Of a stretch of DNA of 64,000 nt, positions 35,893-45,596 are shown one piece after another (the stretch's first letter is position 1; every line of letters begins with the position of its first letter). This DNA comes from Okibacterium fritillariae (GTDB lineage Bacteria; Actinomycetota; Actinomycetes; Actinomycetales; Microbacteriaceae), in NCBI RefSeq assembly GCF_900167575.1, contig NZ_FUZP01000001.1:1736001-1800000 (forward strand), read 5' to 3'. The notes beneath the pieces are model-generated. The model had not been told where the DNA came from. It saw nothing but the letters and a program-made list of their open reading frames with translations, and made no database searches. A program made the translations under genes and the position numbers.

Positions 35893-37743
35893 GTGAGCGC
35901 AGAGTTGTCGATGAGTGGATCAGAGGGGCCGGGCCTCGGCACCTCGGCTGCCGAACACCTCTCGCCCGCGTTCCCCGAGCGGGCTGCCTGGGGCACCGCC
36001 TCCAAGCTGCGGGCCTGGCAGGCCGAAGCGCTCGAGGCCTACTTCGTGTCCGAGCCGCGCGACTTCCTCGCGGCCGCCACCCCCGGCGCCGGAAAGACCA
36101 CGTTCGCGCTGCGCCTCGCCGCCGAGCTGCTGGCGCGCCGAGCCATCGACCGCATCACGGTCGTCGCCCCGACCGAGCACCTGAAACGTCAGTGGGCCGA
36201 TGCCGCGCACCGGGCCGGCATCCGCCTCGACCCCATGTTCTCCAATGCGGCGGGCACCTACGGGCGGCACTACCACGGTGTCGCCGTCACCTACGCGCAG
36301 GTCGCCGTGCGCGCGGCGCTGCACCGCACCATCACCGAGTCGCGGCGCACGCTCGTCATCCTCGACGAGGTGCACCACGGTGGCGACGCGCTCAGCTGGG
36401 GCGATGCCATCCGTGAAGCGTTCGAGCCCGCCACGCGGCGCCTGCTGCTCACGGGAACGCCGTTCCGCAGCGACACGGCGCCGATCCCGTTCGTCACCTA
36501 CGCGCCCGACGAGAAGGGCATCCGCACGTCGCAGACCGACTACAACTACGGTTACGGTCGCGCGCTCAAGGACGGCGTCGTGCGCCCCGTGCTCTTCATG
36601 GTCTATGCCGGCCACATGCGCTGGCGCACCAAGGCGGGCGACGAGATGGAGGCCCGGCTCGGCGAGGGCAACACCAAAGACATCACGGGACAGGCCTGGC
36701 GCACGGCCCTGAACCCCGAGGGCGAGTGGATTCCCGCGGTGTTGCGCTCGGCCGACCGCCGCCTGAGCGAGGTGCGTCAGCAGATTCCGGATGCCGGTGG
36801 CCTCGTCATCGCCACCGACCACGTCGCCGCGCGCGCCTACGCCGCCATCCTGAAAGAGATCACGGGGGAGTACCCCACGGTCGTGCTATCCGACGAGAAG
36901 GAAGCCTCCGACCGCATCGACGAGTTCTCGAGCGGCACGTCGCGGTGGATGGTGGCCGTGCGCATGGTGTCCGAGGGTGTCGACGTTCCCCGGCTGTCGG
37001 TCGGCGTCTATGCGACCTCGTCCTCGACGCCGCTGTTCTTCGCGCAGGCCATCGGGCGCTTCGTGCGGGCGCGGCGACGCGGTGAGACCGCATCCATCTT
37101 CTTGCCCAACGTGCCTAACCTGATGGCACTGGCCAACACCATGGAGCTCGAGCGCGACCATGCCCTCGACCGCCCCACCAAGGAGGGCGAGGAGGGCGAC
37201 CTCTACAACCCCGAAGACGCTATGGTGGCGGCCGCGAACCGCGAGGAGAAGGCGTCGGATTCGCTGACCAGCGAGTTCAGCTATGAGGCCCTGTCGTCGG
37301 AGGCCACGTTCGACCGTGTCGTCTATGAGGGCGCCGAGTTCGGCACGCTGGCCCAGCCCGACACCGACGAAGAGCTCGACTTCATCGGCCTGCCCGGCCT
37401 GCTCGAACCCGAGCAGGTGCACGAGTTGCTGCAGCAGCGTCAGGCGCGGCAGGCAAAGCGTCAGTCGACCCGTCGCAAGACGGGCGTCTCGGATGCTGCG
37501 GGCGGCGACTCTGCGGCCGGTGGCGGCTCCGACATCCCCCCGCCGCTCTATCGCACCCTGAAGGAGCAGCGCAGCCTGCTGAACAGCCTCGTGGGCCTCT
37601 GGGCCAAGAACACGGGCGAGCCCCACGGCCTCGTGCACGCCGAGCTGCGTCGCGCCTGCGGCGGCCCCGCGGTGCCCCAGGCCAGCGTCACCCAGCTGCA
37701 GGCGCGCATCGACTATCTGCGCAAACGCCTCAACCACCACTGA
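35893..37743 (+). CDS. Superfamily 2 DEAD/DEAH-box helicase
   Basis: 616 residues (GTG start). Motif I is AATPGAGKTTFAL, motif Ia VVAPTEHLKRQW, motif II is DEVHHGGD, motif III LTGTPFRSD, and the helicase C domain has RMVSEGVDVPRL and AQAIGRFVRARRRGE, a motif VI. Sequence resembles the COG1061 group of SF2 helicases, but no partner subunit is nearby. GTG 35893 (GGTAGGA about 9 nt upstream) was preferred; ATG 35911 is six codons later. The C-terminal 120 residues are variable and end in a short helical segment. Confidence 0.9.
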   Translation: MSAELSMSGSEGPGLGTSAAEHLSPAFPERAAWGTASKLRAWQAEALEAYFVSEPRDFLAAATPGAGKTTFALRLAAELLARRAIDRITVVAPTEHLKRQWADAAHRAGIRLDPMFSNAAGTYGRHYHGVAVTYAQVAVRAALHRTITESRRTLVILDEVHHGGDALSWGDAIREAFEPATRRLLLTGTPFRSDTAPIPFVTYAPDEKGIRTSQTDYNYGYGRALKDGVVRPVLFMVYAGHMRWRTKAGDEMEARLGEGNTKDITGQAWRTALNPEGEWIPAVLRSADRRLSEVRQQIPDAGGLVIATDHVAARAYAAILKEITGEYPTVVLSDEKEASDRIDEFSSGTSRWMVAVRMVSEGVDVPRLSVGVYATSSSTPLFFAQAIGRFVRARRRGETASIFLPNVPNLMALANTMELERDHALDRPTKEGEEGDLYNPEDAMVAAANREEKASDSLTSEFSYEALSSEATFDRVVYEGAEFGTLAQPDTDEELDFIGLPGLLEPEQVHELLQQRQARQAKRQSTRRKTGVSDAAGGDSAAGGGSDIPPPLYRTLKEQRSLLNSLVGLWAKNTGEPHGLVHAELRRACGGPAVPQASVTQLQARIDYLRKRLNHH

Positions 37744-37752
37744 GCAACGATC

Positions 37753-37803
37753 GTGTCGCCCAACGGGCGAACCATGGATGTGTCGCCCAACGGGCGAACC
37801 ATG
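37753..37803. repeat. 24-bp direct repeat downstream of the helicase gene
   Basis: GTGTCGCCCAACGGGCGAAC-type sequence (24 bp, ending ATG) occurs at 37753-37776 and again at 37780-37803, 27 bp apart, just after the helicase stop. Each copy contains a small internal palindrome, CGCCCAACGGGCG. No gene is supported here. Confidence 0.85.
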
Positions 37804-37812
37804 AACACATAG

Positions 37813-37846
37813 AAAAAGCGGCTGGAATAAATTCCAGCCGCTTTTT
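37813..37846. terminator. Terminator between the helicase gene and tRNA-Leu
   Basis: A perfect 16-bp stem with AAAAA on one side and TTTTT on the other, so it can serve both the helicase transcript and the oppositely oriented tRNA. Confidence 0.9.
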
Positions 37847-37852
37847 CGATCG

Positions 37853-37936
37853 TGCGCGAAGGGGGACTTGAACCCCCACGCCCTTTCGGGCACTAGCACC
37901 TCAAGCTAGCGCGTCTGCCATTTCCGCCACCCGCGC
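37853..37936 (-). tRNA. tRNA-Leu (anticodon GAG)
   Basis: 84 nt. On the minus strand the acceptor arm GCGCGGG pairs with TTCGCGC (two G-U pairs), the anticodon stem CTAGC/GCTAG encloses the loop TTGAGGT with anticodon GAG, and a long variable arm (CCCGAAAGGG) marks a class II tRNA-Leu. GGGGGTTCAAGTCCCCC is the T arm. The 3' CCA is not encoded. Confidence 0.95.
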
Positions 37937-38043
37937 ATTTCGATCGGCTCCGATGTGTTTCCGGCGCCGAGATAAGACGATAGCACGGATTTGGGGTGCG
38001 TTTACACGCTGCACACCTTCTCCAGCCGCGATAGCGTTGAGTC

Positions 38044-39372
38044 ATGACGGATGCGGCAAACGAAACCCCTGAGAGCGACGCAAATCTCGACCGCACGGCG
38101 GTTATTGCACGAGATTTGATCCGATTCGACACCACGAACTATGGCGGGGGAAAGTCCAACGGCGAGACCGTTGCCGCCGAATACCTCGAAGACTTACTCT
38201 CGAAAGCGGGCCTGAAGCCCGAGATGCACGACGCGGCTCCCGGCCGCACGAGCGTGATCGCCCGCGTGAAGGGGCGCGACAGCTCGAAGGGCGCCCTGGT
38301 GGTGCACGGCCACACCGACGTCGTGCCGGCAGATCCGGCGAACTGGACCGTCGACCCGTTCTCGGGCGACATCAAGGACGGCCTGCTGTGGGGCCGCGGC
38401 GCCGTCGACATGAAGAACATGGATGCCATGATCATGGCGTCGCTCGAAGACATCCTCGGTTCTGGCCGCCAGCCCGAGCGCGACCTGGTCGTCGCCTTCT
38501 TCTCGGATGAGGAGAACGGCGGCGTCTTCGGATCGCATTACATGGTCGAGAACCACGCGCACCTGTTCGAGGGCGCCACCGAGGCCATCAGCGAGGTGGG
38601 CGGCTATTCGATCACCATGGACGGCAAGCGCGCCTACCTGCTACAGACAGGCGAGAAGGCCCTCATCTGGATCAAGCTCATCGCCCGGGGTCGCGCGGCG
38701 CACGGTTCGCGCCTGGTGCCCGACAACGCCATCACGGCGCTGGCCGAGGCGATCGCCAAGATCGGTCGCCGCGAGTGGCCCATCAAGCTCAACGAGACCA
38801 CGTCGCAGTTGCTGAACGAGGTGGCGCGCATCCTGGGTGTCGACCCGCAGCGTGTCGGCCCCGACGAACTGGCTCTCGCAACGGGCACCGCCTCGGGTTT
38901 CGTGCAGGCGTCGCTCCGCACGACCAGCAACCCGACGCTCCTGAACGCCGGGTACAAGCACAACGTGATCCCCGACACGGCCGAGGCGCTCGTCGACATC
39001 CGTTGCCTGCCGGGGGACGAGGAGCAGGTGCTGGCCGAGATCCGCGAGCTCATCGGGCCCGACATCGAGATCGTCACCATGCACCGCGATATCGGCCTCG
39101 AGAACGAGTTCTCGGGCCCCCTTATCGAGGCCGTGACGTCGTCGCTCGGCAAGCACGACCCGGGCGCCCCCGTCTTGCCCTACATGCTCTCGGGCGGCAC
39201 CGACAACAAGGCGCTCAGTCTGCTCGGCATCACGGGTTACGGCTTCGCGCCGCTCAAACTGCCGGCCGACATGGACTTCCCCGGCATGTTCCACGGCGTT
39301 GACGAACGCGTGCCGCTCGACGCGCTAGTGTTTGGCAGGCAGGTTTTGACCGATCTGCTCCTGACCTACTGA
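38044..39372 (+). CDS. M20/M25/M40 family metallopeptidase (dipeptidase-like)
   Basis: 442 residues. Metal and catalytic motifs: [10 protein letters not shown] (His, Asp), [11 protein letters not shown] (bridging Asp) and [12 protein letters not shown] (general-base and ligand Glu). The dimerisation domain lies about 200-320. The family includes carboxypeptidases, dipeptidases and aminoacyl hydrolases such as ArgE and DapE; specificity cannot be assigned. Cytosolic. uppP starts 22 bp after the stop, so co-transcription is likely. Confidence 0.92.
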   Translation: MTDAANETPESDANLDRTAVIARDLIRFDTTNYGGGKSNGETVAAEYLEDLLSKAGLKPEMHDAAPGRTSVIARVKGRDSSKGALVVHGHTDVVPADPANWTVDPFSGDIKDGLLWGRGAVDMKNMDAMIMASLEDILGSGRQPERDLVVAFFSDEENGGVFGSHYMVENHAHLFEGATEAISEVGGYSITMDGKRAYLLQTGEKALIWIKLIARGRAAHGSRLVPDNAITALAEAIAKIGRREWPIKLNETTSQLLNEVARILGVDPQRVGPDELALATGTASGFVQASLRTTSNPTLLNAGYKHNVIPDTAEALVDIRCLPGDEEQVLAEIRELIGPDIEIVTMHRDIGLENEFSGPLIEAVTSSLGKHDPGAPVLPYMLSGGTDNKALSLLGITGYGFAPLKLPADMDFPGMFHGVDERVPLDALVFGRQVLTDLLLTY

Positions 39373-39394
39373 GCCACCCTGGAGCTTGCCGAAC

Positions 39395-40249
39395 GTGGAT
39401 TTCCTGAACGCCATCATCCTGGGCTTCGTCCAGGGTTTGACCGAATTCCTGCCCATCTCGTCGAGCGCGCACCTCAGCATCGTGGGGGAGTTCCTGCTCG
39501 ACGGGCGCGACCCGGGTGCGCGGTTCACCGCCATCACGCAGATCGGCACCGAGCTGGCGGTCGTGATCTTCTTCTGGCGTGACATCACCCGCATCATCGG
39601 GGCATGGTTCAAGGCGCTGTTCGGCAAGATCCCGCGGTCCGACCCCGACGCGCGCATGGGATGGCTGATCATCATCGGCTCGATCCCCATCGTCGTCATC
39701 GGCCTGTTCTTCCAGGACGCCATCGAGACGAGCCTGCGCTCGCTCTGGATCACCGCGACCATGCTCATCGCGTTCGGTGTGCTGCTCGGCATTGCCGACT
39801 ATGTGGGTGCCAAGAAGCGCAAGCTGAAAGACCTCACCTATGGCCACGGCGTCGTCTACGGTTTCGCGCAGGCTCTCGCCGTTATCCCCGGCGTCTCGCG
39901 CTCGGGCGGCACCATCACGGCCGGTCTGTTCATGGGCTACGAGCGCGCCGCGGCGGCCCGCTACGCCTTCCTGCTCGCCATCCCGGCCGTCCTGGGCTCG
40001 GGTTTCTACCAGGTCTACAAGAGCATCGCCAAGCCGTGCCTCGAGGGTGCTACCAACTGCACGCCCGACGTCTTCGGGCCGCTCGAGACGCTCGTGGCCA
40101 CGGTCATCGCGTTCGGCGTGGGCCTCGTCGTCATCGCGTTCTTCATGAGCTACATCTCGAAGCGCAGCTTCCTGCCGTTCGTGATCTACCGCATCGCCCT
40201 CGGCGCGGCGCTCATGATCCTGCTCGGCACGGGCGTCATCACGGCCTAG
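39395..40249 (+). CDS. uppP: Undecaprenyl-diphosphatase
   Basis: 284 residues with about eight transmembrane helices. It recycles the undecaprenyl carrier lipid used for cell-wall synthesis. [14 protein letters not shown] near the N-terminus (catalytic glutamate and serines) and [17 protein letters not shown] in the middle are the BacA/UppP signatures. A TTG start three codons earlier is possible, but GGAG at 39381-39384 lies 10 nt before the GTG used here, so GTG is more likely. Confidence 0.95.
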   Translation: MDFLNAIILGFVQGLTEFLPISSSAHLSIVGEFLLDGRDPGARFTAITQIGTELAVVIFFWRDITRIIGAWFKALFGKIPRSDPDARMGWLIIIGSIPIVVIGLFFQDAIETSLRSLWITATMLIAFGVLLGIADYVGAKKRKLKDLTYGHGVVYGFAQALAVIPGVSRSGGTITAGLFMGYERAAAARYAFLLAIPAVLGSGFYQVYKSIAKPCLEGATNCTPDVFGPLETLVATVIAFGVGLVVIAFFMSYISKRSFLPFVIYRIALGAALMILLGTGVITA

Positions 40250-40298
40250 CCGTCGCGGCCCGTCGGCGGGTCGGATGTCGCGGGCGTAGGCTTGAGCA

Positions 40299-41609
40299 GT
40301 GAAATCTTGGCGTCGTCCCACCGTTCCCGTCCTGCCCGGCACCTCCGAAGCCCCGTGTCTCTTCGACACGGCCAGCGGCGAACTCGTCTGGGCACACACG
40401 GGTGATGTGGCGCGGCTCTACGTCTGCGGCATCACGCCCTACGACGCCACCCACATGGGCCACGCCTCCACCTATTTAGCCTTCGACACGCTGCAGCGCG
40501 TGTGGCTCGACGCCGGCCTCGAGGTGCACTACGCCCAGAATGTGACCGACGTCGACGACCCGCTGCTCGAGCGCGCCGCCGCCACGAACGTCGACTGGCG
40601 CGACCTGGCCGCGGAGCAGGTCGACCTGTTCCGCTCCGATATGGCGAGCCTCAGCATCCTGCCGCCCGACGACTACGTGGCGGTCACCGAGGTCATCGAT
40701 CCCATCGCGGATGCCGTGCAGACCCTGCTCGAGAAGGGTGCGGCGTACCGCGTCGATACGCCCGACAGCTCCACGGGCGACGACATCTACTTCGACACGC
40801 AGAAGGCGGCTGAGCTGTCGCCGTGGCACCTCGGCCAGGAGACGAACCTCGACCTCGCCACGATGGAGCGTTTCTTCGCCGAGCGCGGCGGGGACCCCGA
40901 CCGCCCCGGCAAGCGCCACACGCTCGACCCGCTGCTCTGGCGCGCCCACCGCGAGGGTGAGCCCTCCTGGTCGACCGCTGTCGGCGAGGGGCGACCCGGC
41001 TGGCACATCGAGTGTTCGGTCATCGCGCTCGACGCGCTCGGCGCGGACTTCACGGTGCAGGGCGGCGGCAGCGACCTCGTGTTCCCGCACCACGACCTGA
41101 GCGCCGGTCACGCGGCCGTGCTGTCGGGGCACCCACTCGCGCGCGTCTTTGCCCACGCCGGCATGGTCGCCTACGAGGGCGAGAAGATGTCCAAGTCTCT
41201 CGGCAACCTCGTGCTCGTCTCGAAGCTACGCGCCGCCGGCGTCGACCCCCGAGCCATTCGCCTGACGATCCTCGCGCACCACTACCGCAGCGACTGGGAA
41301 TGGACCGACGCGGCCCTCACCGCGGCCACGCAGCGCCTGCTGTCCTGGATGTCGGCAGCCCGACGCTCCCGCGCCACCTCGGCCGATTCGCTCGACGAGT
41401 CCCGCGCCATCGAACTGCTTGCGCCGCTGCGACACGCCCTCGCGGGTGACCTCGACACGCCGTCGGCACTCACGATTCTCGACGCGCTCTTCGACAGCGG
41501 CGAGGATGCCGTCGTCTCTCTCGCGGCCCGCGCCTCCGACGCCCTTCTCGGCGTCTCGCTTGAGCACGCCAACGTGCCCGCCACGGTCGGCGCCGGCCTC
41601 ACCGCCTAG
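40299..41609 (+). CDS. mshC: Mycothiol ligase: L-cysteine:1D-myo-inosityl 2-amino-2-deoxy-alpha-D-glucopyranoside ligase
   Basis: 436 residues, GTG start, related to cysteinyl-tRNA synthetase but shorter, lacking the anticodon-binding domain. The HIGH-type motif is HMGH in YDATHMGHAS, KMSKSLGN is the ATP motif, and the zinc-site cysteines lie in YVCGITPYD and WHIECSVIAL. It joins cysteine to GlcN-inositol in mycothiol synthesis, an actinobacterial thiol. No other msh gene is in the window. Confidence 0.95.
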   Translation: MKSWRRPTVPVLPGTSEAPCLFDTASGELVWAHTGDVARLYVCGITPYDATHMGHASTYLAFDTLQRVWLDAGLEVHYAQNVTDVDDPLLERAAATNVDWRDLAAEQVDLFRSDMASLSILPPDDYVAVTEVIDPIADAVQTLLEKGAAYRVDTPDSSTGDDIYFDTQKAAELSPWHLGQETNLDLATMERFFAERGGDPDRPGKRHTLDPLLWRAHREGEPSWSTAVGEGRPGWHIECSVIALDALGADFTVQGGGSDLVFPHHDLSAGHAAVLSGHPLARVFAHAGMVAYEGEKMSKSLGNLVLVSKLRAAGVDPRAIRLTILAHHYRSDWEWTDAALTAATQRLLSWMSAARRSRATSADSLDESRAIELLAPLRHALAGDLDTPSALTILDALFDSGEDAVVSLAARASDALLGVSLEHANVPATVGAGLTA

Positions 41610-41654
41610 AAGCGCCGCCAGTAGACCCGAGGTTCCACGGGGAGAAGCGGCGGG

Positions 41655-42740
41655 TTACGGAGTTTCTTCGTCGCCGTCGCCGGGAGAGTTCGTGGTTCCG
41701 TCCGGCTCCGCATCCGCGTTATCCGCAGGAGCAGCATCCTGAGGGTCTGATGCATCCCCGGTCTCGGCATCGCTGTCGGCCTGAGGCGTGGCACCGCCCG
41801 TGGGCTTGTCGCGCGCGGGACCGTCGGCTCGCTGCCCGGCCTTGTTGTCGCGCACGTCGGCGCGATCATCCGACTTGCGCAGGTATTGCTCGAACTCGCG
41901 CGCGATCGCCTCACCGGAGGCCTCGGGCGACTCGACCGTGTCGCGCGCCTGCTCGAGCCCACGGATGTAGGCGGCCATGTCGTCGTCTTCGCCGGCCAGC
42001 ACGTCGATGCCGGTCTCCCAGTCGCGCGCGTCGTCCATGAGCGAACCTCGGGGGATCACGACATCCACAATCTCTTCGAGCTTGTCGATGAGCGCGAGCA
42101 TGGCCTTGGGCGACGGCGCGTTCTGCACGTAGTGGGGGACCGAGGCCCAGAGCGACACCGTGGCGATGCCCGTGGACTCAGCCGCCTCGCCGAGCACGCT
42201 CAAGATGCCGACCGGGCCCTCGTAGGTGCTGCGCTCGATGTCGAGCTCGCGGCGGATGTCGGCGTTCTCGCTCGACAGGAACACAGAGATCGGCCGGGTG
42301 TGGGGCACATCGGCGAGCATCGATCCGAGGAACACGATCGCCGAGACATCCGCAGCTAGCGCCGCGTCGATGATCTCGGCCGCGAAGGCCTTCCAGCTGC
42401 GGGACGGCTCGGTGCCGATGAGCAGGTACACGTTGTTGCCGTTGTCGCCCGAGATCTGCATCTCGGCGTCGTCGGCCAGCAGCTCGCTGTCGGAGAGCGC
42501 GGGGTTCTCGGGGCCGTAGAGCACGGCGCCCGGCCATTCGAGCCCGCGCGAACCGTCGTCGTTCGAGGTGATGACGGGCCGGTTGAACTGGTAGTCGTAG
42601 TAGAGCTCGGGATCGACCTCGGTGATGGGGGAGAGTTCGAGCTGCTCCTTGAGCGTTTTCACGGCACCGGTCGCCGCCTCTCCGGCGTCGTTCCAGCCCT
42701 CGAAAGCGACCACGAGCAGTCGGCCGTTCAGCATCCCCAT
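41655..42740 (-). CDS. PAC2 family protein
   Basis: 361 residues. It begins MGMLNGRLLVVAFEGWNDAG and has the PAC2 fold pattern, related to proteasome-assembly chaperones, found in actinobacteria next to proteasome or tRNA-methyltransferase genes. The last 90 residues are acidic, Asp/Ala-rich and likely disordered. GGAGGAGA lies 9 nt before the ATG at 42740, so the longer upstream frame is rejected. It diverges from the HAD-trmI pair. No enzymatic motif is apparent. Confidence 0.88.
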   Translation of the reverse strand: MGMLNGRLLVVAFEGWNDAGEAATGAVKTLKEQLELSPITEVDPELYYDYQFNRPVITSNDDGSRGLEWPGAVLYGPENPALSDSELLADDAEMQISGDNGNNVYLLIGTEPSRSWKAFAAEIIDAALAADVSAIVFLGSMLADVPHTRPISVFLSSENADIRRELDIERSTYEGPVGILSVLGEAAESTGIATVSLWASVPHYVQNAPSPKAMLALIDKLEEIVDVVIPRGSLMDDARDWETGIDVLAGEDDDMAAYIRGLEQARDTVESPEASGEAIAREFEQYLRKSDDRADVRDNKAGQRADGPARDKPTGGATPQADSDAETGDASDPQDAAPADNADAEPDGTTNSPGDGDEETP

Positions 42741-42831
42741 AGGCGTTTGTCTCCTCCAGCAATCCCGCGCGGGTCGCCCCGACGCTCCCTCCACAATAGG
42801 CCGTTCGCAGAACCCAGTAGCATTGAACCCC

Positions 42832-43524
42832 GTGACTACTTCTCTGCCTGCCGCCGTTCTCTGGGACATGGATGGAACCCTCGTCGACACCGAGCCCTAT
42901 TGGATGTCGGCCGAGAAGGTTCTCGTGTCCTCCTACGGCGGAACGTGGACCGACGCCGACGGCCTCACGCTCGTCGGCAAGGGTCTGTGGGACAGCGCGC
43001 AGATCTTGCAGGACCGCGGCGTGGACCTGTCGGCCGACGAGATCGTCTCGACGCTCACGTCGAAGGTCATCGAGCAGCTCGAGAGCGACGGCGTGCCGTT
43101 CCAGCCGGGGGCGCGCGAGCTGCTGGCCGAGCTGAAGGAGGCGGGCGTACCGACGGCCCTCGTCACTATGTCGATCCGCCCCATGGCCGAGAAGGTCGCG
43201 TCGCTCATCCCGTTCGACGCCTTCGACCTCGTGGTCTCGGGCGAAGAGGTCGAGAACGCCAAGCCACACCCCGAGCCCTACCTGAAGGCCGCGCGCCTGT
43301 TGGGGGTCGACATCCTCGACTGCGTCGCCATCGAGGACTCCGAGCCGGGCATCGCGTCGGCCGTCGCCTCCGGTGCCGCGACCATCGGCGTGCCGCACGC
43401 CGTGCCCGTGGCCCCGCGCCCCGACTTCACGTCGCGCGACACACTCGCGGGTGCCACGCTCGCCGAACTGAGCGGCATCCTCGAGGCGCACCGCGCCGCC
43501 CGCACCACGACCACCAGCCGATAG
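42832..43524 (+). CDS. HAD-superfamily hydrolase (phosphatase, beta-phosphoglucomutase-like)
   Basis: 230 residues, GTG start. Motif I WDMDGTLVDTEP (Asp12, Asp14), motif II in VTMSIRP, motif III Lys in ENAKPHPEPY and motif IV IEDSEPGIAS are all present, with a helical cap between 17 and 90. The family dephosphorylates small metabolites; substrate unknown. It precedes trmI by 8 bp on the same strand. Confidence 0.9.
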   Translation: MTTSLPAAVLWDMDGTLVDTEPYWMSAEKVLVSSYGGTWTDADGLTLVGKGLWDSAQILQDRGVDLSADEIVSTLTSKVIEQLESDGVPFQPGARELLAELKEAGVPTALVTMSIRPMAEKVASLIPFDAFDLVVSGEEVENAKPHPEPYLKAARLLGVDILDCVAIEDSEPGIASAVASGAATIGVPHAVPVAPRPDFTSRDTLAGATLAELSGILEAHRAARTTTTSR

Positions 43525-43532
43525 GACCACCG

Positions 43533-44579
43533 ATGACCCACACCGACCCTGCGGCCGAAGCCCCCCGCTACAGCCCACAGCCGAGCGGACCGTTCGTTCC
43601 CGGTGACCGCGTGCAGCTCACGGGCCCCAAGGGCAAGATGAACACCATCACGCTCGAGCCCGGCAAAGAGTTCCACACGCACCGCGGCGCCGTGAAGCAC
43701 GACGACATCATCGGCCTGCCCGACGGCAGCGTCATCACCAACACGGTCGGCATCGAATACCTCGCCCTGCGCCCCCTGCTCGTCGACTTCGTCATGTCGA
43801 TGCCCCGCGGCGCCGCCATCATCTACCCGAAGGATGCCGCGCAGATCATCGCGCAGGCCGACATCTTCCCCGGGGCATCCGTCGTCGAGGCCGGCGTCGG
43901 ATCGGGCGCGCTCTCGCTGTGGCTGCTGCGCGCCATCGGCCCCACCGGCACGCTCTCCTCCTATGAGCGCCGCGACGAGTTCGCCGATGTGGCGCGCGAC
44001 AACGTGGCCACGTTCTTCGGAGACGACCCCACCAACTGGACCATCACGGTCGGTGACCTGCAGGAGCAGCTGCCGCTCACGCAGAAGCCCGGCACGGTCG
44101 ACCGCGTCGTGCTCGACATGCTCGCCCCCTGGGAGTGCATCGGCGAGGCGGCCGACGCCATGAAGCCCGGCGGAGTCATCCTCTGCTACGTCGCCACCGT
44201 GACGCAGCTGTCCCGCGTGGCCGAGGCGCTGCGTGACACCGAGCGGTTCACCAACCCCATCTCGAGCGAGACCATGGTGCGCGGCTGGCACGTCGAGGGT
44301 CTCGCCGTGCGCCCCGAGCACCGCATGATCGGGCACACCGGTTTCCTCATCACCGCCCGCAAACTGGCCGACGGCGCGGTGCTGCCGGAGCTCAAGCGCC
44401 GCCCCTCGAAGACCGACTTCAGCGACGAGGATGTCGAGATCTGGACGCCCGGTGCGCTCGGCGAACGCAACGTGAGCGCCAAGAGCCTGCGCAAGCGCGT
44501 GCGGGCCGCCCGGACATCCGCCGATCTGTCGCGTTCGCGCGGCGTGGACGCGGTCACGCCCGACGACCCGCGCGACTAA
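43533..44579 (+). CDS. trmI: tRNA (adenine-58-N1)-methyltransferase
   Basis: 348 residues. The N-terminal segment GPKGKMNTITLEPGKEFHTHRG and the AdoMet-binding region VVEAGVGSGALSLWLLRAIG with SYERRDEF are those of bacterial TrmI, which makes m1A58 in tRNA. DMLAPWECI is the catalytic-region motif. An Arg/Lys-rich C-terminal tail follows. In other actinobacteria the gene lies near proteasome and PAC2-type genes; a PAC2 gene is also nearby here. Confidence 0.94.
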   Translation: MTHTDPAAEAPRYSPQPSGPFVPGDRVQLTGPKGKMNTITLEPGKEFHTHRGAVKHDDIIGLPDGSVITNTVGIEYLALRPLLVDFVMSMPRGAAIIYPKDAAQIIAQADIFPGASVVEAGVGSGALSLWLLRAIGPTGTLSSYERRDEFADVARDNVATFFGDDPTNWTITVGDLQEQLPLTQKPGTVDRVVLDMLAPWECIGEAADAMKPGGVILCYVATVTQLSRVAEALRDTERFTNPISSETMVRGWHVEGLAVRPEHRMIGHTGFLITARKLADGAVLPELKRRPSKTDFSDEDVEIWTPGALGERNVSAKSLRKRVRAARTSADLSRSRGVDAVTPDDPRD

Positions 44580-44649
44580 ACTATGCGAGGCGGCACGCTC
44601 TCTGCCGTGACGCCCAACCCCGACACTCTCTGCACCGAAACGAGGCATT

Positions 44650-45567
44650 GTGCGCAAAGTCCCCGCACTGATCGCGACCGCCGGACTCGCCGCTGTGGCG
44701 CTGACAGGCTGCGCGCCGGCCGGAGGGTCGTCGTGCACGCCCGCCGCGCCCGCGGGTGACGCTTCTCGTCTCGTGCAGGCCTCGGGCGACTTCGGTAAGA
44801 CGCCGAAGGTCGACTTCCCGACGCCGCTCGACGCCAAGAAGACCGAGGCGTCCACGGCGATCGCGGGCGATGGTGAGCGCATCATCTCGAACGATCAGCT
44901 CATCACGCTGGACATCGCCCTCTACAACGGCACGACCGGCGCATCCGTCACGTCGACCGGCTTCACGGGTGAGGCCGCCTCCATCCCGCAGTCCGACCTG
45001 CTGCCCGGCATGCGCGACGCGCTGCACTGCGCCGTCGCCGGTTCGCGCGTCGTCGCGGTCATCCCCGGCGCCGAGGCGTTCGGCGAGGCGGGCAACCCGG
45101 CCGCCGGTGTCAACGCGGGCGACTCGGTCGTCGCCGTGATGGACGTGCAGGACGTGTACCTGTCGAAGGCCGATGGCGCCGACCAGTATGTCTGGGAGTC
45201 CGGCTTCCCGACCGTCGTCACCGACGAGAACGGCGTCCCGGGTCTCACCATCCCGAAGTCCGACCCGCCCAAGGACCTGAAGTTCGTCGCCCTGAAGAAG
45301 GGTGACGGCGCCAAGGTCTCGAAGGATTCGACGATCTACGTGCAGGCGCTCATCGCCGACTGGAAGACCCGCGAGGTCACGCAGTCGACGTGGACGTCGG
45401 AGGGTGGCGCCCAGCCGCTGCCCGTCGCGCAGCTGCAGGCCGGCATCCAGGATGCCCTCGTGGGCCAGACCGTCGGCTCGCAGGTACTCCTCATCCTGCC
45501 GCCGGCCGAGGGCGCGCAGAGCGACTCGACCACCGTCTGGGTCATCGACATCCTGGGCATCCAGTAA
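44650..45567 (+). CDS. FKBP-type peptidyl-prolyl isomerase-like lipoprotein with tandem domains
   Basis: 305 residues, GTG start. A lipoprotein signal ends in the lipobox LTGC with Cys21, so the mature protein is anchored on the outer face of the membrane. Two FKBP-like halves follow: roughly residues 85-175 (VPGMRDAL-like LLPGMRDALHCAV, then VVAVIPGAEAFG) and 220-305 (LQAGIQDALVGQTVGSQVLLILPP). Both resemble FKBP domains but the aromatic active-site residues look degenerate. It lies 29 bp upstream of pafB. Confidence 0.85.
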   Translation: MRKVPALIATAGLAAVALTGCAPAGGSSCTPAAPAGDASRLVQASGDFGKTPKVDFPTPLDAKKTEASTAIAGDGERIISNDQLITLDIALYNGTTGASVTSTGFTGEAASIPQSDLLPGMRDALHCAVAGSRVVAVIPGAEAFGEAGNPAAGVNAGDSVVAVMDVQDVYLSKADGADQYVWESGFPTVVTDENGVPGLTIPKSDPPKDLKFVALKKGDGAKVSKDSTIYVQALIADWKTREVTQSTWTSEGGAQPLPVAQLQAGIQDALVGQTVGSQVLLILPPAEGAQSDSTTVWVIDILGIQ

Positions 45568-45596
45568 CACCGAAAGCAATCAGCGGGGAGACGTCC

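Noticed and set aside
41613-41652. Terminator between mshC and the PAC2 gene
   Set aside because: Only a 6-bp CGCCGC/GCGGCG match with a long loop; too weak to call.
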